DNA of 64,000 nt from NCBI GenBank assembly GCA_946406115.1, contig OX291542.1, positions 5,232,959 through 5,296,958 of the forward strand, given 5' to 3'. Source of the stretch: Apoda limacodes. Lineage: Eukaryota > Arthropoda > Insecta > Lepidoptera > Limacodidae. The position numbers and the translations under genes are program-made. Numbering within the stretch: the first letter of the stretch is position 1; every line of letters starts with the position of its first letter. The notes beneath the pieces were generated by a model that searched no databases, had not been told where the DNA came from, and worked only from the letters and a program-made list of their open reading frames with translations. Shown piece by piece: positions 46,711-56,806 of the stretch.

Positions 46711-47960
46711 GATTGCACAATAAATCGGTTCGGGATTGGACGTACGCTCTAAAAAGCGGACTGGCAGGTCTTTGAAGTATTGGTGAATCGTGGGGAGGTC
46801 AAAATCCCTGTGAAGGTCCGCATTCCGGTCAAACCAGGGGACTCCGGAGGCCGAAACCATTCGCCATTCGCGGTGATTGCAGATTGGAGTCTCTTAGTGA
46901 TTCGACTCACTTGCCTGTCGGTAGTGTAAATAGCGGTATTGTCCGCGAAGAGAGCTAATTGGGTAGCTATCGTTTTACACGTTAACGGTGAACAGAAGAT
47001 ACAAGATAGGAAAGAGAACGGACCCTTGCGGGTCTCCTGCTTGTATAGGACGAGAGGGTTCCTTCGACTCTATAGCGAAAGCTGCGATTCGAAAAATAGT
47101 CTTGTATGACGAGAACAAGGCGGTCTGGCAACTGATAGTTGTACAGTTTATAAATTAAACTGTATTGCTAGACTTTGTCGAAGTCTTTTGCTACAAAAGA
47201 CAGCGCCCGTGTGACGGGGCTTACCTAGTACTGATTGGAAGCCAGTGAGAATGTGTTCCGTGATACGGAGGACTTGGTGAACACACGAGTATTGGACTCG
47301 GAAACCGAACTGCTCGTCGATTAAGATGCTTTTGAAGACTGTGGCGTTCCGTAGGCGAGCGAGAAGGAGGCGTTCGTTAAGTTTACCAAGGGTCTTTAGT
47401 AGACTTATAGGGTGGTAGGAGGAAGGCTCGGTACGAGCTTTCCCTGGCTTGTGGATGCCTATGAAAAAAGCAATTGTGCATAGCAGCGTTAAAGATGGCT
47501 GCTAGAAGGAAGAGGAGTGGCAAAGTAAGACGCTTTAGAATATCGTTAGAGATAACGTCCGCGCCAAGGGGTTTCCCGGGGGCGTAGGTCTTTAGTGACC
47601 TGCTTGAGATGCTCTGCGCTCCACGTCACCGTCTACTTCTCGCACGTGATCGGGATCGAATAGTTGTTATATTGGTGTCACATTGGGCTTAGAAGCTAGA
47701 CGCAAGGTACACGAAAACGTAGCTGGGACGAGTTAGCGGAAGGACGGAGTTGAACGTGTCTAATTTTATTTTTAGAAGGAGAGATATTCCCCATCAGATC
47801 ACTGAAACGTTGGTCAGCTACAGCGTATCTTACATGGCGGTGTAAGCCGTTGAAGCAAGCTTTGTTTTTGGTAGAGGGAGCTGCGTTACGTTTGGTCATT
47901 AGCGACCGTGTGTGCTGAGGCAGGATTAGGTGATGGTAGTCAACGACCGGCAATTGTCTC
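46711..47960 (-). mobile_element. LINE-D (Jockey-like) RT fragment, unit 2
   Basis: Counterpart of 37,115-38,345, with its own small indels. It contains text missing from unit 1 (gtacgagctttccctggctt ... gcctatgaaaaa at about 47,430-47,466), which means unit 1 lost those bases. Confidence 0.75.
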
Positions 47961-48116
47961 GCGTAAATACGAGTACAGATGTTTTTAGTTTAAAAATAAA
48001 AACTTTTTAACAAAAAAACAACCAACATCTGAAAGATGCACTAAAAAGGTAAAAATAATTACTTATTTCCAAAAATCTGATCTGAATTTCAGTTTGAAGT
48101 TGGTGTCTATGTAGTA

Positions 48117-49130
48117 CATAGCCATTGAGAGTCAACGGGAGGCATTGGAATATAGCCTGGACATAGCGATGGCGTTCAAACAGGTCTGGCACAGGAGTCT
48201 TTTGTCAAAGTTGCCATCTTACGGAGTGCCCGAGGGTTTGTGCAAATGGATGGATAGCTTTTGTCCGGCAGACGCTTACGAGATGTAGCCAACTGTTGGC
48301 TGCTCTGATAGCATGAACATTGATGCTGGCGTCCCGCAAGGCTCTGTGTTGTCTCCTACGCTGTTTCTACTGCATATCACTGACACGTTGTCCATCAATT
48401 ACATACATTGCTATTCGGAAGACAGTACTGGGGACGGTTATTACACGGGCTTACATTAGGATCCTTTGTGTTGACATCTGCAGCGGTGTTCAGTTCCGAG
48501 ATCATTTACAAAGCAAGGTGAAGCTGGCGTCCAAAAAACTTGGTGTACTCAACAGAGCGAAGCAGTACTTCACCTTTGGACAAAGGTTGCTGCTTTACAA
48601 CTCCCAAGTCCGACCTCATATAGAGTACTGCGGTCATCTCTGGGTGGGTGCACTCAGCTACCAGCAGCGACGGGCTGTAAGAATCTTTGACGATCCCAAA
48701 CTCACAAGCCGTATCGAACCCTTAAGTCTGAGGAGAGACTTTGCCTCCCTTTGTGTATTCTATCGCTTGTTTAATAGAATGTGTTCCTCAGAGGAATTGA
48801 TCAAAATTATGCCCATGGCTACTTTCTACCATCACACCGCTTGCTGTCAGTAGGGAATTCATTCTCACACTTTAAAACCTAAATGTTCGCGTACAGTGCG
48901 GTTTCAGAGAAACTTGCTTCAACTAACGTTGGGTTGTGGAATGAGCTCCCTGCCAACATTCTTTCTAAGGACTGCAGTATGGTGGTCTTCAAGAAAGAAG
49001 GTATTAGATTTTTGAAGGGTCGGCAACGCGCGAGTGATGCCCCAGGTGTTGCAAGCCTCTAGGCTGACCTAGCCTATGGAGGTGACCGCTTACCACCAGG
49101 CGGGCAAACAGTCTTATTGTTTGCAAAATT
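48117..49130 (+). mobile_element. LINE-A fragment closing unit 2
   Basis: Counterpart of 38,516-39,530, with the same internal deletion (cacgggcttacattaggatc) and frameshifts. Confidence 0.85.
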
Positions 49131-49438
49131 TTTACGTATATTCTTGTTACTAATAAATTAAAACAGGACATAGAAAACGTAAATACTATGTCAAGGCATT
49201 TCTAAGTCCATTAAAAAGCAAGAATAGTTAGTGCTTAAACAAGAAATAAGGAAGACAGAAGAATAATAATTAACTAATCTATATATACAAAAATAAATCA
49301 CTATTTCCTTTGGTCACGCCCTAACATCCGAACGACTGCACCAAATAAGGTAATTGTTTTTTTCGCAGCAAATTAGGTAATTCTATTTAAAGCAAGGTTT
49401 CTACGAAAGACAAAAGGTTCAAGAGCGAGTCGGACTCG

Positions 49439-49450
49439 CTTACTAATGGT
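49439..49450. repeat. Target-site duplication of the intact LINE-A, left copy
   Basis: cttactaatggt here and again at 53,107-53,118, while the empty sites at 39,810 and 61,780 have it once. This fixes the element's limits. Confidence 0.9.
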
Positions 49451-52400
49451 TTTAAGAGAGGTAGGGCACTGCAAGTACTCGCTCGAATAAGCCACCCGAA
49501 CAACTAAAGCAGGGCATAGCGAGTACTTGCTCGAATGAGCGGCCCGAACTGGGAAAGTACCTCCACCTTACAGAAAACCGCGGCCATAATAACACTAACA
49601 TTGAGTAGTGTTGTGTTCCTGGCGGTGAGTAAGGTTGCCAGAGCTCTTTGAGGATTCGCTGCGTGGACAGCGGAGGACCGGCGGCGCTTGTTGCTGTCAT
49701 GCTCGGCGTAGACGCGGCGTGCTGGTTCGGCGGTCAGGGAGACCTGATGAAACGGCTGACCGCTGGCCGCCCGCAGGTTGAACGGGATCCCGAACCCAGG
49801 GATCACTTAATCTCCGCCCTGGGAGGCTGATTCGCCAGCCTGTGTAAAGTATCTGAAGTGGTAGTCGTGCCGGAGAAGGAGACCGGAGTGGACCCGGCTA
49901 CTACAACAGAGGGGGATCAGGGGCCCTTCCGCCCGCCGTGCCAGCAACCGTATCATCTGTGGCGAGCTTCGGCAGTCTTAGAACCGCACCTTTTGTCCTC
50001 TATGCTGTCTGTGCAGTGAATCCTCATCCCTTAGTCTTAGTAACTTCTTTTATATATTATGGCCATAAGAAAGAATAAGAAAAGAGTTTGCACAGCGGCT
50101 ACTCCATCCACATATAATGTGGATTTTTGCAACATCAGGGGTATTCACGCAAATCTTAACGCAGTCCACCACCATCTCGAAACTGCGCAGCCGACCATTC
50201 TTTTTCTAACGGAGACGCAGATATCCTGCCCGGCCGACACATCATACCTTCACTATCCCGGCTACAAACTCGAACACAATTTCATGAGTCGTGCCGGTGT
50301 ATGTATGTTCGTCCGGGAGGATATCTGCTGTCGCCGCCTTCATAGCCTTGAAGACAGGGACCTGTCGATATTGTGGGTGCGCGTAGATTACGGCGGCCAC
50401 ACTCGTATCTATGCGTGCCTATACAGGTCTCATAGCGGTGACACGGACGTAACTCGACTCTTCACGCACCTGAGTTTGACGACTGACAAAGTTCTAGAGC
50501 AATATCCCACAGCAGAACTAGTTATTTTGGGAGACTTTAACGCCCACCATCGCGAGTGGCTCAGTTCTCGAACCAATAACTATGCTGGGATATCTGCTCA
50601 CGAATTTGCTCTGACCTATGGATTCTCTCAGCTGGTACTTTCTCCAACGAGAATACCAGATATAGAGAAACATACGAGCTCCTTACTGGACCTTCTGCTG
50701 ACTACTCGTCCGGATGGATACTCCGTCTCAGTGGATGCGCCTCTTGGCTCCTCGGACCACTGTCTCGTCCGGACTCAAGTGTCATGCACACAACCCGATC
50801 CTTCTGGGCCAACTAATTGGCGTCGTGTGTGGCACTATAAGTCGGCAGACTGGGATGGATTGCGAGAATTTTACGCATCGTACCCGTGGAGGCAGATCTG
50901 CTTTAACTCAGAAGATCCTGACGTCTGCGCAGCCGCAGTCACTGAGACAATCCTTGCTGGTATGGAATGTTTCATTCCTAACCTGCGAGTAGCTGCCGGC
51001 GTCAAAGAACGACCGTGGTTTAATAGGTCTTGCAGAGAAGCTAAAATTCTTAAGCAAACTGCGTATGAGGCTTGGACCACGGCTCGTAATAATAAGGATC
51101 CGAATATTTCTGAGTTAAAACGCAAATTAAATGCTGCTTCGAGGTCCAGTAAGAAAGCAACTGCCAGAGCAAAATTCCAATTCATCGGCAAAATAGGTGG
51201 GCGACTTGCGAGCTATCCTTCTGGGAGTCGTGCTTTCTGGTCGCTTGCCAAAGCTGCCGAAGGGAACTTCTGCCAGTCGTCGTTACCACCACTGCGAAAT
51301 ACCGATGGTGACTTGGCCCATAGTGCTAAAGAGAAAGCCGATCTACTGGGCAGTCTCTTTGCCTCGAACTCGAATATGAACGATGAAGGCGCTGTACCAC
51401 CTACTATACCGTGGTGCGGTAAGACCATGCCGGAAATCTCCATAACGCAGCGGGAGGTCAGGCGGGCGTTGCTCTCTCTAGACGTTCATAAGTCGAGTGG
51501 GCCAGACGGTATACCAGCAGTGGTGCTTAAGCAGTGTGCTCCTGAGTTATGTCCTGTACTCACGCGCCTCTTCGCGCTTTCCTACCACAATAGGCAATTT
51601 CCGTCTTCATGGAAGACTGCGAATGTGCACCCGGTGCCCAAAAAGGGCGATAGATCAGATCCATCGAATTACAGGCCTATCGCTATTACCTCTCTCCTCT
51701 CTAAGGTGATGGAGCGTGTGATCAACACACAGCTTCTAAGATACCTAGAAGTACACGATCTGGTCAGTGACCGTCAATATGGCTTTCGCCACAGTCGCTC
51801 GACTGGTGACCTTCTAGTGTATCTCACACACCGATGGGCACTAGCCATTGAGAGTCAGGGGGAGGCATTGGCATGTAGCCTGGACATAGCGAAGGCGTTC
51901 GATCGGGTCTGGCACCGCGGTCTTCTATCGAAGTTGCCATCTTACGGAGTGCCCGAGGGTTTGTGCAAATGGGTGGCTAGCTTTTTGTCCGGCAGACGCA
52001 TACGAACCGTAGTTGACGGTAGTTGCTCTGATAGCATGGACATTAATGCTGGTGTCCCGCAAGGCTCTGTGCTGTCTCCTACTCTGTTTCTACTGCATAT
52101 CAATGACATGTTGGACATCAACAACATACATTGCTATGCAGATGACAGTACTGGAGACGCTTTTTACACGGGTCGTGCAAACATCCCTCGTTCCGTTGTG
52201 GAGGAAAACCGCGGAGAACTTGTGTCTCAAATCGAGACCACACTGTCCCAAGTCTCTGATTGGGGACGGGTAAACTTGGTCCGATTCAACCCTACAAAGA
52301 CACAAGTGTGCGCGTTCACCGCTAAGAAAACTCCATTCACTGTAGGCCCACAATTCCAGAACACTCCCCTCTCCATCTCCAAGAGCATTGGGATCCTTGG

Positions 52401-53106
52401 TGTCGACATCTCCAGCGATGTTCAGTTCCGAGATCATTTACAAGATAAGGTGAAGCTGGCGTCCAAAAAACTTGGTGTACTCAACAGAGCGAAGCAGTAC
52501 TTCACGTCGGGGCAAAGGTTGTTACTTTACAAGTCGCAAGTTCGGCCCCATATGGAGTACTGCTGCCATCTCTGGGCAGGTGCACCCGGATACCAGCTTG
52601 GCCCTTTTGACTCGGTTCAACGACGGGCTGTGAGAATTGTCGACGATTCCAAACTCACTTGCGGTATCGAGCCCTTAAGTCAGAGGAGAGACTTTGCCTC
52701 ACTGTGTGTGTTCTACCGCTTGTACAATGGGTTGTGTTCTGAGGAATTGTTCGAAATGATGCCCACGGCTACTTTCTACCATCGCACCGCTCGCCATCGG
52801 CAGGGAATTCATTCTCACACTTTAGAACCTAAATGGTCGCGTACAGTGCGGTTTCAGAGAAACTTCTTCCCACGAACGCTTAAGTTGTGGAATGAGCTCC
52901 CTGCCAAGGTTTTCTGCAAGGACTACAGTATGGAGTTCTTCAAGAAAGAAGTTATTAGATTTCTGAAGGGTCGGCAACGCGCAAGTGATACCCCTGGTGT
53001 TGCAAGCGTCCATAGGCTACGGTGACCGCTTACCATCAGGCGGGCCGTAAGCTTGTTTGCCACCTTAGTGGTATTAAAAAAAAAAAAAAAAAAAAAAAAA
53101 CCGATT
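49451..53106 (+). mobile_element. Full-length LINE-A (APE/RT non-LTR retrotransposon)
   Basis: This 3.65-kb element consists of a 608-bp 5' UTR, one 988-codon ORF, a short 3' UTR ending cttagtggtatt and a run of 25 A at 53,076-53,100. A further six bases (ccgatt) precede the right target duplication; together with the last A's they copy aaaccgatt, which also lies just downstream of the site. The 5' UTR is GC-richer than its surroundings and starts with two imperfect ~40-bp repeats (agtactcgctcgaataagcc and agtacttgctcgaatgagcg). No upstream gag-like ORF1 is evident. Intact ORF, poly-A and perfect duplication mean a young insertion. Confidence 0.95.
50059..53025 (+). CDS. LINE-A polyprotein: endonuclease and reverse transcriptase, 988 aa
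   Basis: It nicks target DNA and reverse-transcribes the element's RNA from the nick. Residues about 20-240 form an APE-type endonuclease: FCNIRG near 23, LTETQ at 50-54 with the catalytic Glu, GDFNAHHREW at 158-167 and SSDHCLV at 231-237. The reverse transcriptase spans about 480-760: SGPDGIPAVVLK, YRPIAITSLLSKVMERVI, QYGFRHSRSTGDLL, LDIAKAFDRVW at 608-618, GVPQGSVLSP at 665-674 and the catalytic YADD at 693-696. The C-terminal 200 residues (RAKQYFTSGQRLLLY, FEMMPTATFYHRTA, LKLWNELPAK) are the part seen in fragments all over the window. No RNase H and no zinc knuckle are visible. No stop or frameshift interrupts the frame, so the enzyme may be functional. The start at 50,059 follows a T/A-rich leader. 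The single-ORF, ~3.6-kb layout limits the clade choices, but I did not assign one. Confidence 0.95.
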   Translation: MAIRKNKKRVCTAATPSTYNVDFCNIRGIHANLNAVHHHLETAQPTILFLTETQISCPADTSYLHYPGYKLEHNFMSRAGVCMFVREDICCRRLHSLEDRDLSILWVRVDYGGHTRIYACLYRSHSGDTDVTRLFTHLSLTTDKVLEQYPTAELVILGDFNAHHREWLSSRTNNYAGISAHEFALTYGFSQLVLSPTRIPDIEKHTSSLLDLLLTTRPDGYSVSVDAPLGSSDHCLVRTQVSCTQPDPSGPTNWRRVWHYKSADWDGLREFYASYPWRQICFNSEDPDVCAAAVTETILAGMECFIPNLRVAAGVKERPWFNRSCREAKILKQTAYEAWTTARNNKDPNISELKRKLNAASRSSKKATARAKFQFIGKIGGRLASYPSGSRAFWSLAKAAEGNFCQSSLPPLRNTDGDLAHSAKEKADLLGSLFASNSNMNDEGAVPPTIPWCGKTMPEISITQREVRRALLSLDVHKSSGPDGIPAVVLKQCAPELCPVLTRLFALSYHNRQFPSSWKTANVHPVPKKGDRSDPSNYRPIAITSLLSKVMERVINTQLLRYLEVHDLVSDRQYGFRHSRSTGDLLVYLTHRWALAIESQGEALACSLDIAKAFDRVWHRGLLSKLPSYGVPEGLCKWVASFLSGRRIRTVVDGSCSDSMDINAGVPQGSVLSPTLFLLHINDMLDINNIHCYADDSTGDAFYTGRANIPRSVVEENRGELVSQIETTLSQVSDWGRVNLVRFNPTKTQVCAFTAKKTPFTVGPQFQNTPLSISKSIGILGVDISSDVQFRDHLQDKVKLASKKLGVLNRAKQYFTSGQRLLLYKSQVRPHMEYCCHLWAGAPGYQLGPFDSVQRRAVRIVDDSKLTCGIEPLSQRRDFASLCVFYRLYNGLCSEELFEMMPTATFYHRTARHRQGIHSHTLEPKWSRTVRFQRNFFPRTLKLWNELPAKVFCKDYSMEFFKKEVIRFLKGRQRASDTPGVASVHRLR

Positions 53107-53430
53107 CTTACTAATGGTAAACCGATTGGCATGAAATTTTGGTAGGTTTTTGTGCACACGCCGGGGAAGATTTCTGAATTAGTAAATTTAAAATACGTGC
53201 CGCGCCAGTTGTTAAAAAACAGAAACAAAGTTTGCCGGGTCAGCTAGTTACATATAAAATAAAGACACAAGAACAAAAGTATATATATGTTTAAAAAAAA
53301 ATGTGTTACACAACACCAACATTACTAATATCCTACTTAAATGCGAAAATACGTTTGAACAACTTCGCAACGAATAAACGAAATGACAATTTAAAAGAAA
53401 TAAAAATTATTCTTTAGACAGAGCACATTC

Positions 53431-53436
53431 TTTATT
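53431..53436 (-). terminator. Poly-A signal AATAAA of the Asn/Gly gene, unit 3
   Basis: AATAAA on the minus strand, 65 bp past the stop, in the same context as in unit 2 (ggaataaagaatgtgctctg). Confidence 0.55.
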
Positions 53437-53500
53437 CCAATCAACAACGGTCAATTTACAATAAAATACAATTCTGTTTGACAACATTGTGGTTATAATC

Positions 53501-56500
53501 TCATCTGCGTACACATACGTGCCCTTCTAACATTCCTCGCCACCTGTAACAATAAAATATAATATAGGATATAATTTATTTATTTTTGTATACCACTAAG
53601 GTGGCAAAGAAGCATGCGGTTCGCCTGATAGTAAACGGTCACTACCTATGGACGCTACAACACCTGGGGCATCACTCGTGCGTTCTCGTCGCTTAAAAAA
53701 TCTAATAACTTATTTCTTGAAGAACTCCAATACTGTAGTCCTTAGAGAAATCTTGGCACGGAGCTCATTTCACAACCTGAGCGTTCGCGGTAGGAAGTTT
53801 CACTGAAACCGCATTGTAGGTACGTGAACATTTAGGTTCTAAGGTGTGAGGATGAATTCCTTGCCGACGGCGAGCGGTGCGATGGTAAAAAGTAGCCGTG
53901 GGCATCATTTCGAACAATTCCTCAAAAACATCCCAATATAGAACACACACTATAATATTTTATTTATAGTATTTCTAAGGTAAATTTTAATTATTATTTC
54001 TGTCAAATTATTTCCTGATAGCAGACACCAAGATATCTAATAAATTTTTTGATATAATGCTCGTATTGTATAAATAAGATTGGTTCACTCTCATTTTTTT
54101 TTTAATTTTATACCCCAAGTATTTTTCGTAAATATGTGGTTGACATGAATGATGAAAAATGAAACGAGAGAAATATAAATTAAATATTACTTACTTATGC
54201 TTTTTCTTAAACTTCCAGTAGGTGCCTGAGTTAAAAGTTCAAAAGGCTAACAAAAAAATTGTCCCTAGAAAAATCAAATTTAGTAAAATATATTCTTACC
54301 GGAATTGTCATTGCGTATCTTATTAACGTTATTGACAACATTTTTATTGTTAGATTCGTTGCTGTTTTTGGCAACGTTTGTGTTGATATTTTTGTTTGCA
54401 TTTGCGTTGCCATTTGCATTTCTGTTAAGATTTCCATTGCCGTTTCCGTTAGCGTTTCCGTTAGCGTTTCCGTTAGCGTTGCCATTCAAATTACCATTAC
54501 CATTGGCATTACCGTTTTTATTTCCATTTTCATTTCCATTCCTGTTTCCATTTCCTTTATTATTACCGTTTCCATTCTTATTCTTGTCTGTTATAGAAAA
54601 AAAAAAAATTTAAAACATAGGTACTTTACTACATTCAAGCAAACTCCACGTAGCAAAGTACAATTTAGGTCATTTTAGGTGAAAGTTCGGAATAGGTTAA
54701 TACTAGTAAGTCTTTTGTGATTTTATTAATTTGTGTGAAAATTAATAAGGTATTGCACGGTGAAGGCGGAAGGTTAAAAATTTGATACGCACGAAGTTGC
54801 CAAAATATGAAAATCGGTAGCGTATAATTGATCTGATTAATTGATTACAAATTAACGGTAGTTAATATATAAATATTCCCAACTGTTGAAGTTTAGATAT
54901 TGTTGTTACGTCTACATAATTACTTACAAAATCTTATTGATTACATATACGGTCGTTTTGGTCTATCGAAAGTGAGCTTATAATGATAATCTCAATTATT
55001 TTAATCGAATAAAAAAAACCGGACCGAAGTTGAACTTGCGTAGGAAGGTTTTTGTACGTTTACCTAAGTATGTTATCTACATTTATTTTCATTTCAACCG
55101 AAATTTGTTTGTTCTAAATAAAAAAAGTATGTTTAAACGCACAATAGGTAAAATTCATTGGATGTATGTACCATGTTATTTAAAGGCCAAACCCTTCCTG
55201 TAATTCATGTAAATAATTTCTGTATTTTTTTTTCAAAATTTTAGGCTCAGCAGTTTTGATGATAGAAATAGGAAATGTCACTTTTCATCTACAACTTTAA
55301 AATTATAAAAAAAAACGGGTTGCACTCCGGGAGTGCCGGCAGAAGTGAAAACATACTCGCTATTTTTATATTATTAAAAATAATAACTTTTGTTTATTTA
55401 CTTTTTTGACGTTGTATATTTGACAGCTCAATCTGTCATAGAATTAAAATCCCATATCCAACCTCCCTGTACTACTCATAATCGCCATATACTAAAAATA
55501 AAAACTAACCTAATGTTAATAAAGGTCACTTGTCCTAACGCGAGTGACATCTTACGAATTTTCGATAAGGACACGTGACCTGACGCGAGTTTAACAGTTT
55601 TTACCCATCACAAAAAAAGTGCACAGCGCCGCTAAAGAAGTTTTCACTTCAAAAAACATATTTGAGACCCTCACAACAAGTTTTGACATTTTTATTTGAC
55701 ACTAGGCTTTGCCAGCGGCTCCGCCCGCCTTGAATTCGGTTATCAGCGTGGAACTCCTTAATTATCTCCTTCATTATACTAATGAAGTTTGCTATAGCAA
55801 TCGTTAGCTACATCTATTGTTCTTTAAGCTCTGTTATAGTTATTCCCGCGGGAACTTTTGAATTTTTCGAGATAAAAATAGCCTATATGCTATTCCAGAA
55901 CCTAACCTATATGTATGCCAAATTTTATCCCGATGCGTCCAGTGGTTAAAGCGTGATTGAGTTACAAACATCCATCCAGACAGAGATACTTTCACATTTA
56001 TAATATTAGTAGGATCATCCTTAAATAGGATATTAGAGCAACAACGTTCGAAACGGTCGAAGACCACCTACTATCTTAAAAGCGGTTAAAATCGAAACAG
56101 CTCCAACTAACCTGCAATTGGAACTCCCTGTACAACAGCAACCTGAAAGTAATTATCAATATAAAAGATTTTTTTTAAGCGAACATTATTAATTATATTA
56201 TATTATAACATATTAAGTAGGCTTTCAATGCCAGAAACTTTTCTAGTCGTTGACTTTTTGATAAATATAAAGCCACATATATTGATATTTTAGCTTATAC
56301 AAACTAAAGAAACGAATTCTAATAAACTTATTTAAAATTTCAATAAACTTATCATTCAATCAAACAAATACGCGGTAGTATATTCCGCGCGACTTCATTT
56401 CAAAGTAAATTAAAATGACAGTTCTTGACAGTAAAGTAAACATTGTTTCTACATAGTTTATTTGTACAATCACTCACATCAATCAATTAAAATATGACGC

Positions 56501-56738
56501 AAGTTTGATGTTACAGCTGGCGGGCGTCACGCACAGACCTCCAAAATATTGCGTCGCATTCTGATCGCTACTATTTTTTTTAGTTATCAAAATCAATACG
56601 ACAATTTAAAACGACTGAAAAGTGGTTTCAAAATTTACCTACAATGTTTTACGTCCATCTTGAACGCGTGTTAACAATAAATCAGATTAAATAACTCACC
56701 ACAAATACTACAGAGAAAAGTATGACTATGAAATTCAT
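53501..56738 (-). CDS. Secreted Asn/Gly-repeat protein gene, unit 3 (five exons, 143 aa)
   Basis: Exons are 56738-56700, 56142-56112, 54587-54300, 54225-54195 and 53543-53501; joined length 432 nt including TGA. Signal peptide MNFIVILFSVVFV + VAVVQGVPIA. Exon 3 is 288 nt, six fewer than in the sisters: exactly one Asn-Gly dipeptide is missing, in frame. One Asp is replaced by Asn (GNANGNGNLNGN region), and the other differences I can see are synonymous. Exon 4 gives GTYWKFKKKHK. Exon 5 reads WRGMLEGHVCVRR then TGA, which is probably the ancestral stop, because unit 2 has the same TGA bases out of frame and unit 1 has GGA. TATA box at 56,800-56,806 and AATAAA at 53,431 are present. Intron 2 has a private short element (55,314-55,655). 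Function unknown. Confidence 0.75.
53576..53940 (-). mobile_element. LINE-A 3' fragment in intron 4, unit 3
   Basis: Counterpart of 30,115-30,480 and 40,315-40,681. It encodes FEMMPTATFYHRTARRRQGI on the minus strand. Confidence 0.85.
55314..55655. mobile_element. Short non-autonomous element, copy 2, private to unit 3
   Basis: It begins cgggttgcactccgggagtg and gaagtgaaaac and ends agcgccgctaaagaa and gttttcacttc, as at 26,368-26,736. It is inserted in an A run: units 1 and 2 read attataaaaaaaacatattt without it. The interior (acgcgagtgacatcttacga and cacgtgacctgacgcgag) also matches the other copy in part. Confidence 0.85.
55702..56014 (-). mobile_element. Single Helitron-like element in intron 2, unit 3
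   Basis: Both ends are intact: complement of CTAG at 55,702-55,705 after 'gaca', and TC end at 56,013-56,014. It has the R1 left flank and the R2 right flank of unit 1. Confidence 0.7.
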
Positions 56739-56799
56739 AATGATCTTTGTATTGAGCTTTACAAATGTTACTATTGAATTACATAAATCATGACATCCA

Positions 56800-56806
56800 T
56801 TATATA
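56800..56806 (-). promoter_or_regulatory. TATA box of the Asn/Gly gene, unit 3
   Basis: TATATAA on the minus strand, 62 bp upstream of the ATG at 56,738, in the same context as in unit 1 (cagtatataatggatgtcat). Confidence 0.6.

Larger units (their letters stand above)
49278..53247 (+). mobile_element. Helitron-like element of unit 3, split by a LINE
   Basis: Left part 49,278-49,450 starts TCTATATATACAAAAATA. Right part 53,107-53,247 ends ggtcagCTAG before T. LINE-A sits between, flanked by a 12-bp target duplication. Removing it restores the arrangement of 39,674-39,948. Confidence 0.85.
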
